From assembly GCA_021846025.1 (NCBI GenBank), contig JAJZDV010000002.1, forward strand, positions 1 through 57,650: a DNA stretch of 57,650 nt, written 5' to 3'. Below, in pieces: positions 39,909 to 49,068 of the stretch. The stretch comes from Pseudomonadota bacterium. GTDB taxonomy: Bacteria > Pseudomonadota > Gammaproteobacteria > Burkholderiales > Burkholderiaceae_C. Position 1 is the first letter of the stretch. Each line of letters starts with the position of its first letter. The position numbers and the translations under genes are program-made. The notes beneath the pieces were generated by a model that was given only the letters and a program-made list of their open reading frames with translations, was not told where the DNA came from and did no database searches.

Positions 39909-39962
39909 GCCGTGCCTTCAGGACCGTTCGCAGCGTCCGACTCGACACCTCAGGGGATCGCC

Positions 39963-40397
39963 ATGTTCAAACACGTTCTCATCACCACCGACGGATCCGA
40001 GCTTTCCGAGCGCGCCATTCCTCTGGCCGTCGAGCAGGCCAAGCTCAACGGGGCGCGCATCACGGCGGTCTCCGTGGTCGACCTCTACCCCTACATCGGC
40101 GCGATTGAAGTGATGCCCACCGGCATCGAAGGCTGGCAGGAGGCCATTCGCGCGCAGGCGGACGCGGCCGTGCAGAAAGTCTCAGATGCCGCCAAGGCCG
40201 CCGGCATCCCCTGCAACACCGCGGTGCAGGAAGACACCCAGGCCTGGCGCGGGCTTCTGGCCGTGGCCGAACGCGAACACTGCGATCTGGTGGTGATGTC
40301 GTCCCACGGCCGCGGCGGACTGACCTCCGCGCTGCTGGGCAGCCAGACCGCGCGCGTGCTGTCGCACAGCAAACTGCCGGTCCTGGTGGTGCGCTGA
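39963..40397 (+). CDS. Universal stress protein (UspA family), copy 2
   Basis: This second 144-residue Usp starts MFKHVLITTDGSELSERA, 54 bp after copy 1. It has the same length, collinear motifs (SSHGRGGLTSALLGS and VLVVR) and the shared HCDLVVM segment, but is otherwise clearly diverged. The pair therefore looks like an old tandem duplication. The product may heterodimerise with copy 1, as other tandem Usps do; that is inference. Confidence 0.92.
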   Translation: MFKHVLITTDGSELSERAIPLAVEQAKLNGARITAVSVVDLYPYIGAIEVMPTGIEGWQEAIRAQADAAVQKVSDAAKAAGIPCNTAVQEDTQAWRGLLAVAEREHCDLVVMSSHGRGGLTSALLGSQTARVLSHSKLPVLVVR

Positions 40398-40420
40398 CCG
40401 GGCCCGTTGCCGAGGACAAT

Positions 40421-41407
40421 TCAGCCTTCTCTCGGCGCCGGATCGAGCAGGCCAGGCAGGCTGGCGCAGGCCCCGTCCTGCGGCGGGAATGGCGCCGCCA
40501 GTGCCACGACTTTGTTGTTGTCCAACCAGGCCAGTGCCCGCTTCCAGCCGTCCTTCGCCGCTGCGGCGTTGTAGCTTGAGCGGTAGTCGGCATGAAAGCC
40601 GTGGCCGGCGTCGGGGTAGACCACGATCTCCGAAGCCTTCGCCGCCGGATCACCCTCGGCCAGAGCCTTGCGCATCTCGGCGATGGACTCCTGCGAAATG
40701 CCAGGATCCTTGCCGCCGTAAAGCCCCAGTACCGGCGCTTTCAGGCTCTTCGCGATGTCGATGGGGTTGCGTGGCGTGAGCGGTCCGGTGCTGCCCACCA
40801 ATCGCCCATACCAGGCCACCCCGGCCTGCACCGGCGCATGCGCGCAGTACAGCCAGACGATGCGCCCTCCCCAGCAAAAACCGGTGATGCCCACGTGCCC
40901 GGCCTGGCCGCCGTTGGCAGCAGCCCAGGCGCGGCAGGCGTCGAGGTCTTGCAGCACCTGGGCATCGGGGACCTTGGCGATGACGTTGCTCATCACCTCC
41001 GCAATCGTGCCGTAGGCCATCGGGTCGCCCTGGCGCACGAACAGGTCGGGTGCCAGGGCCAGATAACCCTGGTGCGCGAAACGCCGCGCCACATCGGCGA
41101 TGTAGTCGTGCACGCCGAAGATCTCCGACACGACCAGCACCACCGGCAGATCGGTCTTGCCTTGGGGCTGGGCGCGATAGACCGGAATCTTTTGCCCGCC
41201 GGACTCGATCATCACATCCCCCACCAGCAGTCCTTCACTGCCGGTGTGGATCGCCGTCTGCGCCATCACGGGTCCGGCGGCGGCGGCGAAACCCACCCCC
41301 AGCGCCGTGCGCACGAAGTCGCGCCGCGACACGCCATCGGCACTGCAGCCACCGGGGCCTGCATTCAGCAGACTGTTTCCATCGGTCAGCAAATCCGTCT
41401 TCCACAT
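40421..41407 (-). CDS. Dienelactone-hydrolase family protein with Tat-like signal
   Basis: The 328-residue protein has an alpha/beta-hydrolase fold of the dienelactone hydrolase family. The nucleophile Cys178 lies in GFCWGG; the expected Asp and His are in LYGGKDPGI and DAGHGF. The N-terminus carries SRRDFVRTALGVGFAAAAGPVMAQ-type sequence (twin Arg at about residues 28-29), predicting Tat export to the periplasm. An AGGAGA ribosome site precedes the ATG at 41407. Many members act on compounds other than dienelactone, so the substrate is open. It is convergent with the Usp genes. Confidence 0.88.
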   Translation of the reverse strand: MWKTDLLTDGNSLLNAGPGGCSADGVSRRDFVRTALGVGFAAAAGPVMAQTAIHTGSEGLLVGDVMIESGGQKIPVYRAQPQGKTDLPVVLVVSEIFGVHDYIADVARRFAHQGYLALAPDLFVRQGDPMAYGTIAEVMSNVIAKVPDAQVLQDLDACRAWAAANGGQAGHVGITGFCWGGRIVWLYCAHAPVQAGVAWYGRLVGSTGPLTPRNPIDIAKSLKAPVLGLYGGKDPGISQESIAEMRKALAEGDPAAKASEIVVYPDAGHGFHADYRSSYNAAAAKDGWKRALAWLDNNKVVALAAPFPPQDGACASLPGLLDPAPREG

Positions 41408-41485
41408 GCTCGTCTCCTGGGTTGAAGTCTTCCCAGTGTCGGCACATGTTGCAGGATGTGTCAAGACCAGGGGTCAAGGCGCGGC

Positions 41486-44284
41486 TCAATGGGCCAGTTC
41501 CCAATTCAGGCCCATCCCCAGTTCGGCCACCAGAGGCACAGACAACTGCGCCACGCTGGCCATCAGACGCGGAATGTGCTCGCGCACCCAGGGTGCCTCG
41601 TCCTGCGGCACTTCGAGCACCAGTTCGTCGTGCACCTGCATCACCACGCGGCTGCGCCGGCCCTGCTGCGTCAGCGCCCGGTCAACCGCGATCATCGCCA
41701 TCTTGATGAGGTCGGCGGCCGTGCCCTGCATCGGCGCATTGATCGCGGCGCGCTCCGCACCAGCGCGCCGCGGGCCGTTGGGCGAGTTGATCTCGGCCAG
41801 CCACAAGCGCCTGCCGAACACGGTTTCCACATAACCCTGGGCCCTGGCCTGGGCGCGGGTGCGGTCCATGTAGTGCGCCACGCCGGGGTAGCGGGCAAAG
41901 TAGCGGTCGATATAGAGTTGTGCCGCGCTGCGCTCCAGGCCGAGATTGCGCGCCAGCCCGAAGGCGCTCATGCCGTAGATCAGACCGAAATTGATGACCT
42001 TGGCCATGCGCCGCTGATCGCTGCTGACCTCGATGGGGGTGACGCCGAAGATTTCGGCCGCGGTGGCGCGGTGGATGTCTTCCCCCTGCGCAAATGCCTC
42101 GAGCAGGCCCGCATCCTGCGACAGATGGGCCATGATGCGCAGTTCGATTTGCGAATAGTCGCTCGATGCGATGAACCAACCCTCGGGCGCGACGAAGGCC
42201 TCACGGATGCGCCGCCCCTGGGACGTGCGCACCGGGATGTTCTGCAAATTGGGATCATTGGACGCCAGCCGCCCGGTCACGGCCACGGCCTGGGCATAGT
42301 TGGTGTGCACCCGCCCCGTGGCCGGGTTGATCATCAGCGGCAGCTTTTCGGTGTAGGTGCTCTTGAGCTTGGCCAAGCTGCGATGCTCGAGAATGACCTT
42401 GGGCAGCGGATAGTCTTCCGCCAGTTTCTCCAGCACTTCCTCATCGGTCGAGGGGGCGCCGCCAGCGGTTTTTTTCTGCACCGGCAGGTGCAGACGGTCG
42501 AACAGGATTTCACCGATCTGCTTGGGACTGCCCAGATTGAACGGCCCACCCGCCAGTTCGTGGGCCTGGGCCTCGAGCCGGTGAATTTCCCGCCCGAGTT
42601 CGGTGCTCTGCGTCCGCAGCGCGTCGCCATCCACCAGCACGCCGATGCGCTCCATGCGCTGCAAAACTTCGCTCACCTGCAGTTCCAGTGCATAGATGCG
42701 GCCGAGCCCGGCGTCGGCTTCGATGCGCGGCCACAGCAGTTGGTGGACCTGCAGGCACAGGTCGGAATCCTCGCCGCTGTAGCGTGTGGCGATGTCCAGA
42801 TCGACCTGGTCGAAGGTGATGGCCTTGGCGCCCTTGCCGCAGACCTGCTCGTAGCTCAAGGTGTCGTCACGGCCGAGATGGCGCGCCACCAGGCTGTCGA
42901 GGCCATGTGGTTTGTGCGCCTCCAGCACATAACTCTGCAGCAGGGTGTCGTGGGCGTAGCCGCGCACGGCAATGCCGGCATTGGCCAGCACATGCCGGTC
43001 GTACTTGCTGTTCTGGCCGAGCTTGGGTCGGTCGGCGTTTTCCAGCCAGGGCCTGAGCCGCGCCAGCACTTCGTCCAGCGGCAGTTGCGGCGGCGCATCC
43101 GCGTAGCGGTGCGCGAGGGCAATGTAAGCGGCTTCGCCAGGCTGCACGCACAGCGAGATGCCCACCAGGCGCGCACGCATCGGGTCGAGCGAATCGGTCT
43201 CGGTATCGATGGCCGTGAGCGCGGCGGCATCGATGCGCGCCAGCCAGTCGTCGAACTGGGACCAGGTCAGCACGCCGGTGTAACGGCCGGGCAAGCGCGC
43301 GGAGGTTGCCGCTGCGTGATCCGCGGCGAGGGTGGGCTGCTCTGGCGCGCAGGTCGCTGCATCCGCCAGCAGTGAGGCTTGCGCGGCCGGGTGCGCCGCC
43401 TGCAAGGCGTGGGTGAATTTTTTCAGGCCGTAGCGCGTGAAAAAAGGCAGCAGCCCGGCGGCGTTTTCGGGCGTGAGTTCCAGGTCGGCCTGAATGTTGC
43501 GGGCGTAGCCGTCCAGATCGCAATCGGTGGCGATGGTGACCAGCTTGCGCGCCGTGGGCAGCCAGTCCAGGGCGTCACGCAGGCTCTGGCCGACGGCACC
43601 GGCAATCGCGTCGGCGTTGGCCATGACACCGTCGAGCGAGCCGTATTGGTTCAGCCATTTCACCGCCGTTTTCGGCCCCACCTTGTTCACGCCGGGCACG
43701 TTGTCGACGGCGTCGCCCACCAGACTGAGGTAATCGACGATGCGCTCGGGTGGCACGCCGAATTTGGCGCGCACGCCGGCAACGTCCTGCACCTCGTTGC
43801 TCATGGTGTTGACCAAGGTGATGTGGTCGTTCACCAGTTGCGCCAGGTCCTTGTCGCCGGTGGACACCAGGGTGCGCAGCCCCAGGGCATGCGCGCGCAC
43901 GGCAAGGGTGCCGATGACGTCGTCAGCCTCCACTCCAGGCACCTCCAGCAGCGGCCAGCCCATCAGCCGAACCGCCTCGTGAATGATGCCGATCTGTTGC
44001 GCCAGCTCGGGCGGCATCGGTGCGCGCTGCGCCTTGTAGCTGGCGTACATGGCATCGCGGAAGGTGGGGCCTTTGGCGTCGAACACGCAAGCCGCAAAGC
44101 GGTAGCCCTTGGCCGGAGGGTACTGCTCACGCAGACGCCGCAACATGGCCACCATGCCGTACAGCGCGCCGGTGGGTTCACCCTGCGGGCTGCGCAAATC
44201 GGGCATGGCATGGAAGGCGCGGTAGAGGTAGCTGGAGCCATCCACCAGCAGCAAGATCGTGGCGTCATCGGGTCGGGTCGTCAT
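41486..44284 (-). CDS. polA: DNA polymerase I
   Basis: Pol I removes RNA primers and fills gaps in replication and repair. The 932-residue protein starts MTTRPDDATILLLVDGSSYLYRAFH. The 5'-exonuclease domain (about 1-290) includes DDVIGTLAV and SLVGDAVDNVPGV. The 3'-exonuclease domain keeps the metal-binding DTETDSLD. The polymerase motifs are SSDYSQIELR (A), KVINFGLIYGMSAFG (B) and VHDELVLEVP (C). All three activities appear intact. It is divergent from the DUF2782 gene. Confidence 0.97.
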   Translation of the reverse strand: MTTRPDDATILLLVDGSSYLYRAFHAMPDLRSPQGEPTGALYGMVAMLRRLREQYPPAKGYRFAACVFDAKGPTFRDAMYASYKAQRAPMPPELAQQIGIIHEAVRLMGWPLLEVPGVEADDVIGTLAVRAHALGLRTLVSTGDKDLAQLVNDHITLVNTMSNEVQDVAGVRAKFGVPPERIVDYLSLVGDAVDNVPGVNKVGPKTAVKWLNQYGSLDGVMANADAIAGAVGQSLRDALDWLPTARKLVTIATDCDLDGYARNIQADLELTPENAAGLLPFFTRYGLKKFTHALQAAHPAAQASLLADAATCAPEQPTLAADHAAATSARLPGRYTGVLTWSQFDDWLARIDAAALTAIDTETDSLDPMRARLVGISLCVQPGEAAYIALAHRYADAPPQLPLDEVLARLRPWLENADRPKLGQNSKYDRHVLANAGIAVRGYAHDTLLQSYVLEAHKPHGLDSLVARHLGRDDTLSYEQVCGKGAKAITFDQVDLDIATRYSGEDSDLCLQVHQLLWPRIEADAGLGRIYALELQVSEVLQRMERIGVLVDGDALRTQSTELGREIHRLEAQAHELAGGPFNLGSPKQIGEILFDRLHLPVQKKTAGGAPSTDEEVLEKLAEDYPLPKVILEHRSLAKLKSTYTEKLPLMINPATGRVHTNYAQAVAVTGRLASNDPNLQNIPVRTSQGRRIREAFVAPEGWFIASSDYSQIELRIMAHLSQDAGLLEAFAQGEDIHRATAAEIFGVTPIEVSSDQRRMAKVINFGLIYGMSAFGLARNLGLERSAAQLYIDRYFARYPGVAHYMDRTRAQARAQGYVETVFGRRLWLAEINSPNGPRRAGAERAAINAPMQGTAADLIKMAMIAVDRALTQQGRRSRVVMQVHDELVLEVPQDEAPWVREHIPRLMASVAQLSVPLVAELGMGLNWELAH

Positions 44285-44394
44285 GGATGCGATTATCGGC
44301 TGCTGCCGCACCTGGGCGTGCCGCCCGGGACCGGCCCGAGGCTGCCATGCCGCGGCGTCGGCAGCGGGATGATCCGGCCGTTAAAATCGGCCGC

Positions 44395-44787
44395 ATGAAA
44401 ATTCCCCGCATGGCCGTACGAATCGCCGCACAGTTCGCCACGTGCTCGGCTTTGCTGTCCTTGCCCGGTTGGGGCAGCGCGCAAGCCTGGGCACAGACAC
44501 CCGCGCCTGCGAGTTCCTCCCCGCGCAGCGGCCTGTCGCCGGCAGCGCGCCTGGCCGACACGCAACCCGCGCCGAAATTTCCCGAGCCGGTGGTGCGCAA
44601 CCACGTGACGCAAGACCGCTCGGTCCGCATTCAGGAGCAACAGGTGCGCGGAGCCACCACCCAAATTCACGTGCAGCCGCTGCATGGCGGACCTGCCTAC
44701 AGCATCGTGCCGCCCGATGCATCGTCCAGCACCGATCCGGCCAACATGCAGGGCCGCATGCAGTGGACCATCGGCACGTTCAAATGA
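44395..44787 (+). CDS. DUF2782-like secreted/periplasmic protein
   Basis: The 130-residue protein has an N-terminal signal-like segment ending near AWAQ (residue 34), then a low-complexity Ala/Ser/Pro stretch and a small conserved domain (VRNHVTQDRSVRIQEQQVRG, then IHVQPLHGGPAYSIVPP). It resembles the DUF2782 family, often found between polA and thrB. Function unknown. A TAAAAT hexamer lies only 7 bp before the ATG, so the transcript could be leaderless. Confidence 0.75.
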   Translation: MKIPRMAVRIAAQFATCSALLSLPGWGSAQAWAQTPAPASSSPRSGLSPAARLADTQPAPKFPEPVVRNHVTQDRSVRIQEQQVRGATTQIHVQPLHGGPAYSIVPPDASSSTDPANMQGRMQWTIGTFK

Positions 44788-44912
44788 GGATTGGCCGCTC
44801 CCCAGGCCAGTGCCTGCAGCGATCCCCCTCGCCTTCCTCCGCCACATCGCCACGTCGTCATCGTTGAGCAAGGCGGCCTCGCCGGCAGCATGAACACCCC
44901 GCATTGACCCCC

Positions 44913-45878
44913 ATGGCCGTCTTCACCACGCTCGGTACCGCCGAAGTCCAGACCTTTCTGAACGGTTTCGATCTCGGCTCGCTGGCCGAGTTGCAGGGGA
45001 TTGCGAGCGGTATCGAAAACACCAACTATTTCGTCACGACCACGCGCGGACGCTACGTACTGACGCTGTTCGAGCGGCTGAAGGCCGAGCAGCTTCCGTT
45101 TTATCTGCGGCTGATGCATCACCTTGCCGCACACGCCATCCCCGTGCCCGACCCGATGGCCGACCGCGAAGGCCGCATCCTGCACCAGCTCAAGGGCAAA
45201 CCGGCAGCGTTGGTCACGCGCCTGCCCGGCCATAGCGAACTGCAGCCAGAGGCCACGCATTGCGCGCAGATCGGTGCCTGCCTGGCCCGCATGCATCTGG
45301 CGGCGAGGGGCTTTCCGCTGCTGCAGGCCAATCTCCGCGGCCTGGCCTGGCAGCAGCAGACCATTCCGCTGGTGCTGCCGCATCTGGGCGCAGCGCAGCG
45401 CACCTTGCTGCAAGCCGAACTCGCCCATCAAACCGCTCTGGCGGCGAGTCCCGCGCATGCGCAGTTGCCGCGCAGCGCCGTGCATGCCGATCTATTCCGT
45501 GACAACGCCCTGTTCGATGACGGCCGGTTGTCGGGCGTGTTCGACTGGTATTTCGCTGGCAGCGACACCTGGGTGTTCGATCTGGCCGTGGCCCTGAACG
45601 ACTGGTGCATCGACCTGCCCACCGGAGCGCTGGACGCCGAGCGCAGCAGGGCCCTGCTCGATGCCTACCAGCATGTGCGGCCCCTGCAGACCACGGAATC
45701 GGCTTTGCTGGCCGATGCCTTGCGCGCCGCGGCGCTGCGCTTCTGGACCTCGCGCCTGGCCGACTTGCACTTGCCGCGCGACGCCCATCTGCTGAAGGCT
45801 CACGACCCTGCGCATTTCGAGCGCGTGCTGCGCCAGCGGGTCCAGGCTGCGAACCACGGCGCACCACGGCTTGCCTGA
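44913..45878 (+). CDS. thrB: Homoserine kinase
   Basis: This enzyme phosphorylates L-homoserine in threonine synthesis. It is of the choline-kinase-like type found in pseudomonads and betaproteobacteria, not the GHMP kinase of E. coli. The 321-residue protein begins MAVFTTLGTAEVQTFLNGF, with GIENTNYFVTT, the Brenner-type catalytic loop HADLFRDNALFDDG and the metal-binding VFDWYFAGSD. The start at ATG 44913 is preferred over TTG 44904. Confidence 0.94.
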   Translation: MAVFTTLGTAEVQTFLNGFDLGSLAELQGIASGIENTNYFVTTTRGRYVLTLFERLKAEQLPFYLRLMHHLAAHAIPVPDPMADREGRILHQLKGKPAALVTRLPGHSELQPEATHCAQIGACLARMHLAARGFPLLQANLRGLAWQQQTIPLVLPHLGAAQRTLLQAELAHQTALAASPAHAQLPRSAVHADLFRDNALFDDGRLSGVFDWYFAGSDTWVFDLAVALNDWCIDLPTGALDAERSRALLDAYQHVRPLQTTESALLADALRAAALRFWTSRLADLHLPRDAHLLKAHDPAHFERVLRQRVQAANHGAPRLA

Positions 45879-45900
45879 AACCCAGCTGGAAGGATGCCGC

Positions 45901-47388
45901 ATGCCACGCCAACCCGACGCGCCACCGACTCCGACCCCGGAACCGCCACGCCGCTTGTCCGACCTTCCCGGTCCGCGAGGGCTGCCTGGGCTGGGCCAGG
46001 CATTGCGGCTTCGCCCCGACAGGCTGCATCTCCAGCTTGAAGCCTGGAGCCGGCACTACGGGCCGCATTACCAATTTCGATTCGGCCCGCGCACGATTCT
46101 GGTGGTGGCCGACCAGGCCACCATTCAAACGCTGTTGCGCGATCGGCCCGAGCGCTTCCGCCGCCCCTTGCTGGGCGGGCGCATCGCGCGTGAAATGGGC
46201 TTCGACGAAGGTCTGTTCTTCGCCAACGACGAGGTTTGGCAGCGCCAGCGCCGCATGGTCATGGCCGGTCTCGACCCCGGTCATGTCAAGGCCTATTTCC
46301 CCACCCTGTTGAACGTGACCTTGCGCCTGCGTACACGCTGGCAGGCCGCTGCGCGCAACCGATCCCGGATCGACCTGCAAGCCGATCTCATGCGCTTCAC
46401 CGTGGATGCCAGCGCCGGTCTGGCCTTCGGCATGGATGTCAACACCCTCGAATCCGACGACGACGTCATTCAGCGGCATCTGAACCGCATTTTCCCGAAG
46501 CTGCACAGCCGGGGCCTGGCGCTGCTGCCCTACTGGCGCTATGTCCGCCTGCCCTCCGACCGCGCGCTGGACCGCAGCGTCGCCGCCGTGCAGCAGGCCA
46601 TTCGGGGCTTCATCGCCGAGGCTCGCCAGCGCCTGCGACTCGACCCCACGCTGCGCGAGCGGCCGCGCAATCTGCTCGAGGCCATGATTTGCGCCGCCGA
46701 TCGGGCCGACAGCGACGTCAATGATCACGACGTGGCCGGCAACGTCATCGTCCTGCTGCTGGCTGGCGAAGACACCACAGCCAACACTCTGGCGTGGTTG
46801 ATCGAGTTGCTGCACCGCCACCCTCGGGCGCTGGAGCGTGCCCGCGCCGAGGTGCAACGCCTGGCGCCGGACCCTGCCGGCTTCACCCCCGAGCAAATGG
46901 CTTCGCTGGACTACCTCGACGCCTGCATCCAAGAAACCATGCGCCTCAAGCCCGTCGCCCCGCTGCTGCTGGTGCAGGCCGTTGCCGAAACCACGGTTGC
47001 CGACGTCCGGGTGCCGGCGGATACCGTGGTGTTCGCCCTGATGCGCCACGACAGCCTGGATGCCCGCGAGTTCCCCGACCCCATCGCGTTCAAACCCGAA
47101 CGCTGGCTCCACGACGACCCAACCGGTTCCCCCAGTGCCGCCTCGAAGCGCATCAGCCTGCCCTTCGGCGCCGGCCCGCGCATCTGTCCCGGGCGCTACC
47201 TCGCGCTGTTGGAGATGAAAATGGCCATGGCCATGCTGCTGGGCGGCTTCGAGCTCGAAACCGTCGCTCCGGCTGCTGGCGGCGTCACGCGCGAGCACCT
47301 GTCCTTCAGCATGGGGCCGGTCGGCTTGCACATGCGTTTACGCCCGCTGCACGCAACGTTTCAACAGCCGGGCACTGCCATCGCGTGA
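45901..47388 (+). CDS. Cytochrome P450
   Basis: This haem monooxygenase has 495 residues. The I-helix motif AGEDTTAN is near residue 287, the K-helix ExxR is Glu345-Arg348 (ETMR), and the haem-binding loop FGAGPRICPG places the axial thiolate at about Cys429. A proline-rich segment (DLPGPRGLPGLGQ) at residue 20-35 resembles class II P450s, but there is no N-terminal membrane anchor. No ferredoxin or reductase is adjacent. It starts 22 bp after thrB and may be cotranscribed with it. Substrate not predictable. Confidence 0.92.
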   Translation: MPRQPDAPPTPTPEPPRRLSDLPGPRGLPGLGQALRLRPDRLHLQLEAWSRHYGPHYQFRFGPRTILVVADQATIQTLLRDRPERFRRPLLGGRIAREMGFDEGLFFANDEVWQRQRRMVMAGLDPGHVKAYFPTLLNVTLRLRTRWQAAARNRSRIDLQADLMRFTVDASAGLAFGMDVNTLESDDDVIQRHLNRIFPKLHSRGLALLPYWRYVRLPSDRALDRSVAAVQQAIRGFIAEARQRLRLDPTLRERPRNLLEAMICAADRADSDVNDHDVAGNVIVLLLAGEDTTANTLAWLIELLHRHPRALERARAEVQRLAPDPAGFTPEQMASLDYLDACIQETMRLKPVAPLLLVQAVAETTVADVRVPADTVVFALMRHDSLDAREFPDPIAFKPERWLHDDPTGSPSAASKRISLPFGAGPRICPGRYLALLEMKMAMAMLLGGFELETVAPAAGGVTREHLSFSMGPVGLHMRLRPLHATFQQPGTAIA

Positions 47389-47550
47389 CGATCGCCCGGC
47401 CCCATGGGGTGCCAGGCGCGCTTCTACAATCCCGCTACGTTCTCTGCCTCGCCCTGTCTCTGCGCACGCAGTCCTCGCGCAACTCCCCCGCCTCAGCCGC
47501 TGTCCCTCCCCCTCCCAAGCCGTCCTTCTGCCCGTCCAGGGCTCATCACC

Positions 47551-48366
47551 ATGCAATTGCGCACCGTCCCCGCCCGCGAGGGCTTGAGTTGGGTCAAGCT
47601 GGGTTTTGTCTGGTTGTTTCGCCAGCCCTGGAGCGTCATGCTGATGATGGGCAGCTACATCCTCGTCGTCGGACTGCTCTCCATGCTGCCCATCCTGGGC
47701 GGCCTCGTGCCGCTCCTGGTGGCACAGATCGCCACCGTGGGTTTCCTGCTCGCGTCACGGCAAATTGCGCTTGGCGAGACGGTGTGGCCCACCGTGCTGC
47801 TGACCGGACTGCGTGAAAACCGCCCACGCACGCGCGCCCTGCTGGCGCTGGGCGCGCTTTACGCCGCCGCCGTGGTGGGTGTGCTCGCCGCGGCATCGCT
47901 GCTGGACGGCGGCGCTTTACTGCGACTGCTGCTGTTCGGGGCCATGCCGGCGCAAACCCTGGTGAAAAGCGGCGTGCTGCGTGGTGCAGCGGTGGTGGCG
48001 ACTCTCAGCTACATCCCGGTGTCCATGGCCTTTTGGTTCGCGCCGCCGTTGGTGAGCTGGCATGGCATGGGGCCATGGCAAGCCCTGTTCACCAGCTTCG
48101 TCATTTGCCTGCGCAACGTGCGCGCCTTCATGCTCTACACCCTGCAGTGGTTCTTGCTGTTCGCCACGGTTCCGCTGCTGGTGGTGACACTGGCCCAAGT
48201 GGTGGGCGCCAGTGCGGAAGTGGCGACGCTGCTGAGTTTTCCCATGGCCTTGATGCTGTTCCTGGCCTTCATCCTGTCGTTCTACGGCAGCGTGCAAAGC
48301 CTGCTTCCCGATGCGGGACCCAGCCCCGTGGCGCTGCGTGGCAGGCCGCCGCAAGCACCGCACTGA
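47551..48366 (+). CDS. Polytopic membrane protein (BPSS1780-like)
   Basis: The 271-residue protein begins MQLRTVPAREGLSWVKLGF and has about six hydrophobic segments. It matches from memory a Burkholderiales membrane family named after BPSS1780, of unknown function, that I recall near thrB. The open frame upstream of 47551 lacks similarity. A TACAAT-type hexamer at 47427-47432 might be part of a promoter, so it may be transcribed separately from the P450. Confidence 0.75.
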   Translation: MQLRTVPAREGLSWVKLGFVWLFRQPWSVMLMMGSYILVVGLLSMLPILGGLVPLLVAQIATVGFLLASRQIALGETVWPTVLLTGLRENRPRTRALLALGALYAAAVVGVLAAASLLDGGALLRLLLFGAMPAQTLVKSGVLRGAAVVATLSYIPVSMAFWFAPPLVSWHGMGPWQALFTSFVICLRNVRAFMLYTLQWFLLFATVPLLVVTLAQVVGASAEVATLLSFPMALMLFLAFILSFYGSVQSLLPDAGPSPVALRGRPPQAPH

Positions 48367-48434
48367 CCGCGCAACAGGCTGACACCGTATGCTTCGGTTT
48401 GTCACATCTTGACATGCCGAACGAGAAGGTCACC

Positions 48435-49058
48435 ATGCGCCGACTGCTGCTTGCCGCCTTGCTGTTGCTCACCGTCGCCCTGAGCGGCTGCGGCTACAAC
48501 GCCCTGCAACGCCAGGACGAGCAGGTCAAAGCCTCGTGGGCCGAGGTGCTCAACCAGTACCAGCGTCGCGCCGATCTGGTGCCCAACCTGGTGGCCACGG
48601 TCAAGGGGTATGCCAGCCATGAAAAGGACGTGCTGACGGAAGTGACGGCAGCGCGTGCCTCGGTCGGTTCCATCCAGGCCACGCCGGAATTGGTCAACGA
48701 CCCCGCCGCCTTCGCCAAATTCCAGGCTGCCCAGCAGCAAATGACCGGTGCGCTGTCGCGCCTGCTCGTGGTAGCCGAGAACTACCCTCAGCTCAAGGCC
48801 GACGCATCCTTCCGCGACCTGCAGGCGCAACTCGAGGGCACGGAAAACCGCATCACCGTGGCGCGCATGCGCTACATCGAGGCGGTGCAGGCCTACAACA
48901 ACACCGTGCGCCAGTTCCCCGGCAACCTCACCGCCATGGCCTTCGGCTACAAAACCAAGGCCAGCTTCACGGTGGAAAACGAAAAAATCATCGCCAAGCC
49001 GCCCACGGTCGACTTCGGTTCCACCTCACCCAAGCCCAAGCCAGCAACCTCGCCGTGA
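48435..49058 (+). CDS. lemA: LemA family lipoprotein
   Basis: The 207-residue protein starts MRRLLLAALLLLTVALSGC; the lipobox LSGC makes it a probable lipoprotein. The LemA domain of helical bundles follows (NALQRQDEQVKASWAEVLNQ, RRADLVPNLVATVKGYA, ENRITVARMRYIEAVQAYNN). The GAGAAGG at 48423-48429 favours the ATG at 48435 over 48414. LemA proteins occur beside TPM-domain genes, as here, and their function is not settled. Confidence 0.92.
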   Translation: MRRLLLAALLLLTVALSGCGYNALQRQDEQVKASWAEVLNQYQRRADLVPNLVATVKGYASHEKDVLTEVTAARASVGSIQATPELVNDPAAFAKFQAAQQQMTGALSRLLVVAENYPQLKADASFRDLQAQLEGTENRITVARMRYIEAVQAYNNTVRQFPGNLTAMAFGYKTKASFTVENEKIIAKPPTVDFGSTSPKPKPATSP

Positions 49059-49068
49059 GCGCGCAAGC

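Noticed and set aside
41456-43375. Long plus-strand frame opposite polA
   Set aside because: Antisense shadow; polA motifs are intact on the minus strand.
45214-47331. Minus-strand open frame of about 700 codons opposite thrB and the P450
   Set aside because: No conserved motifs; the sense-strand genes have intact catalytic motifs.
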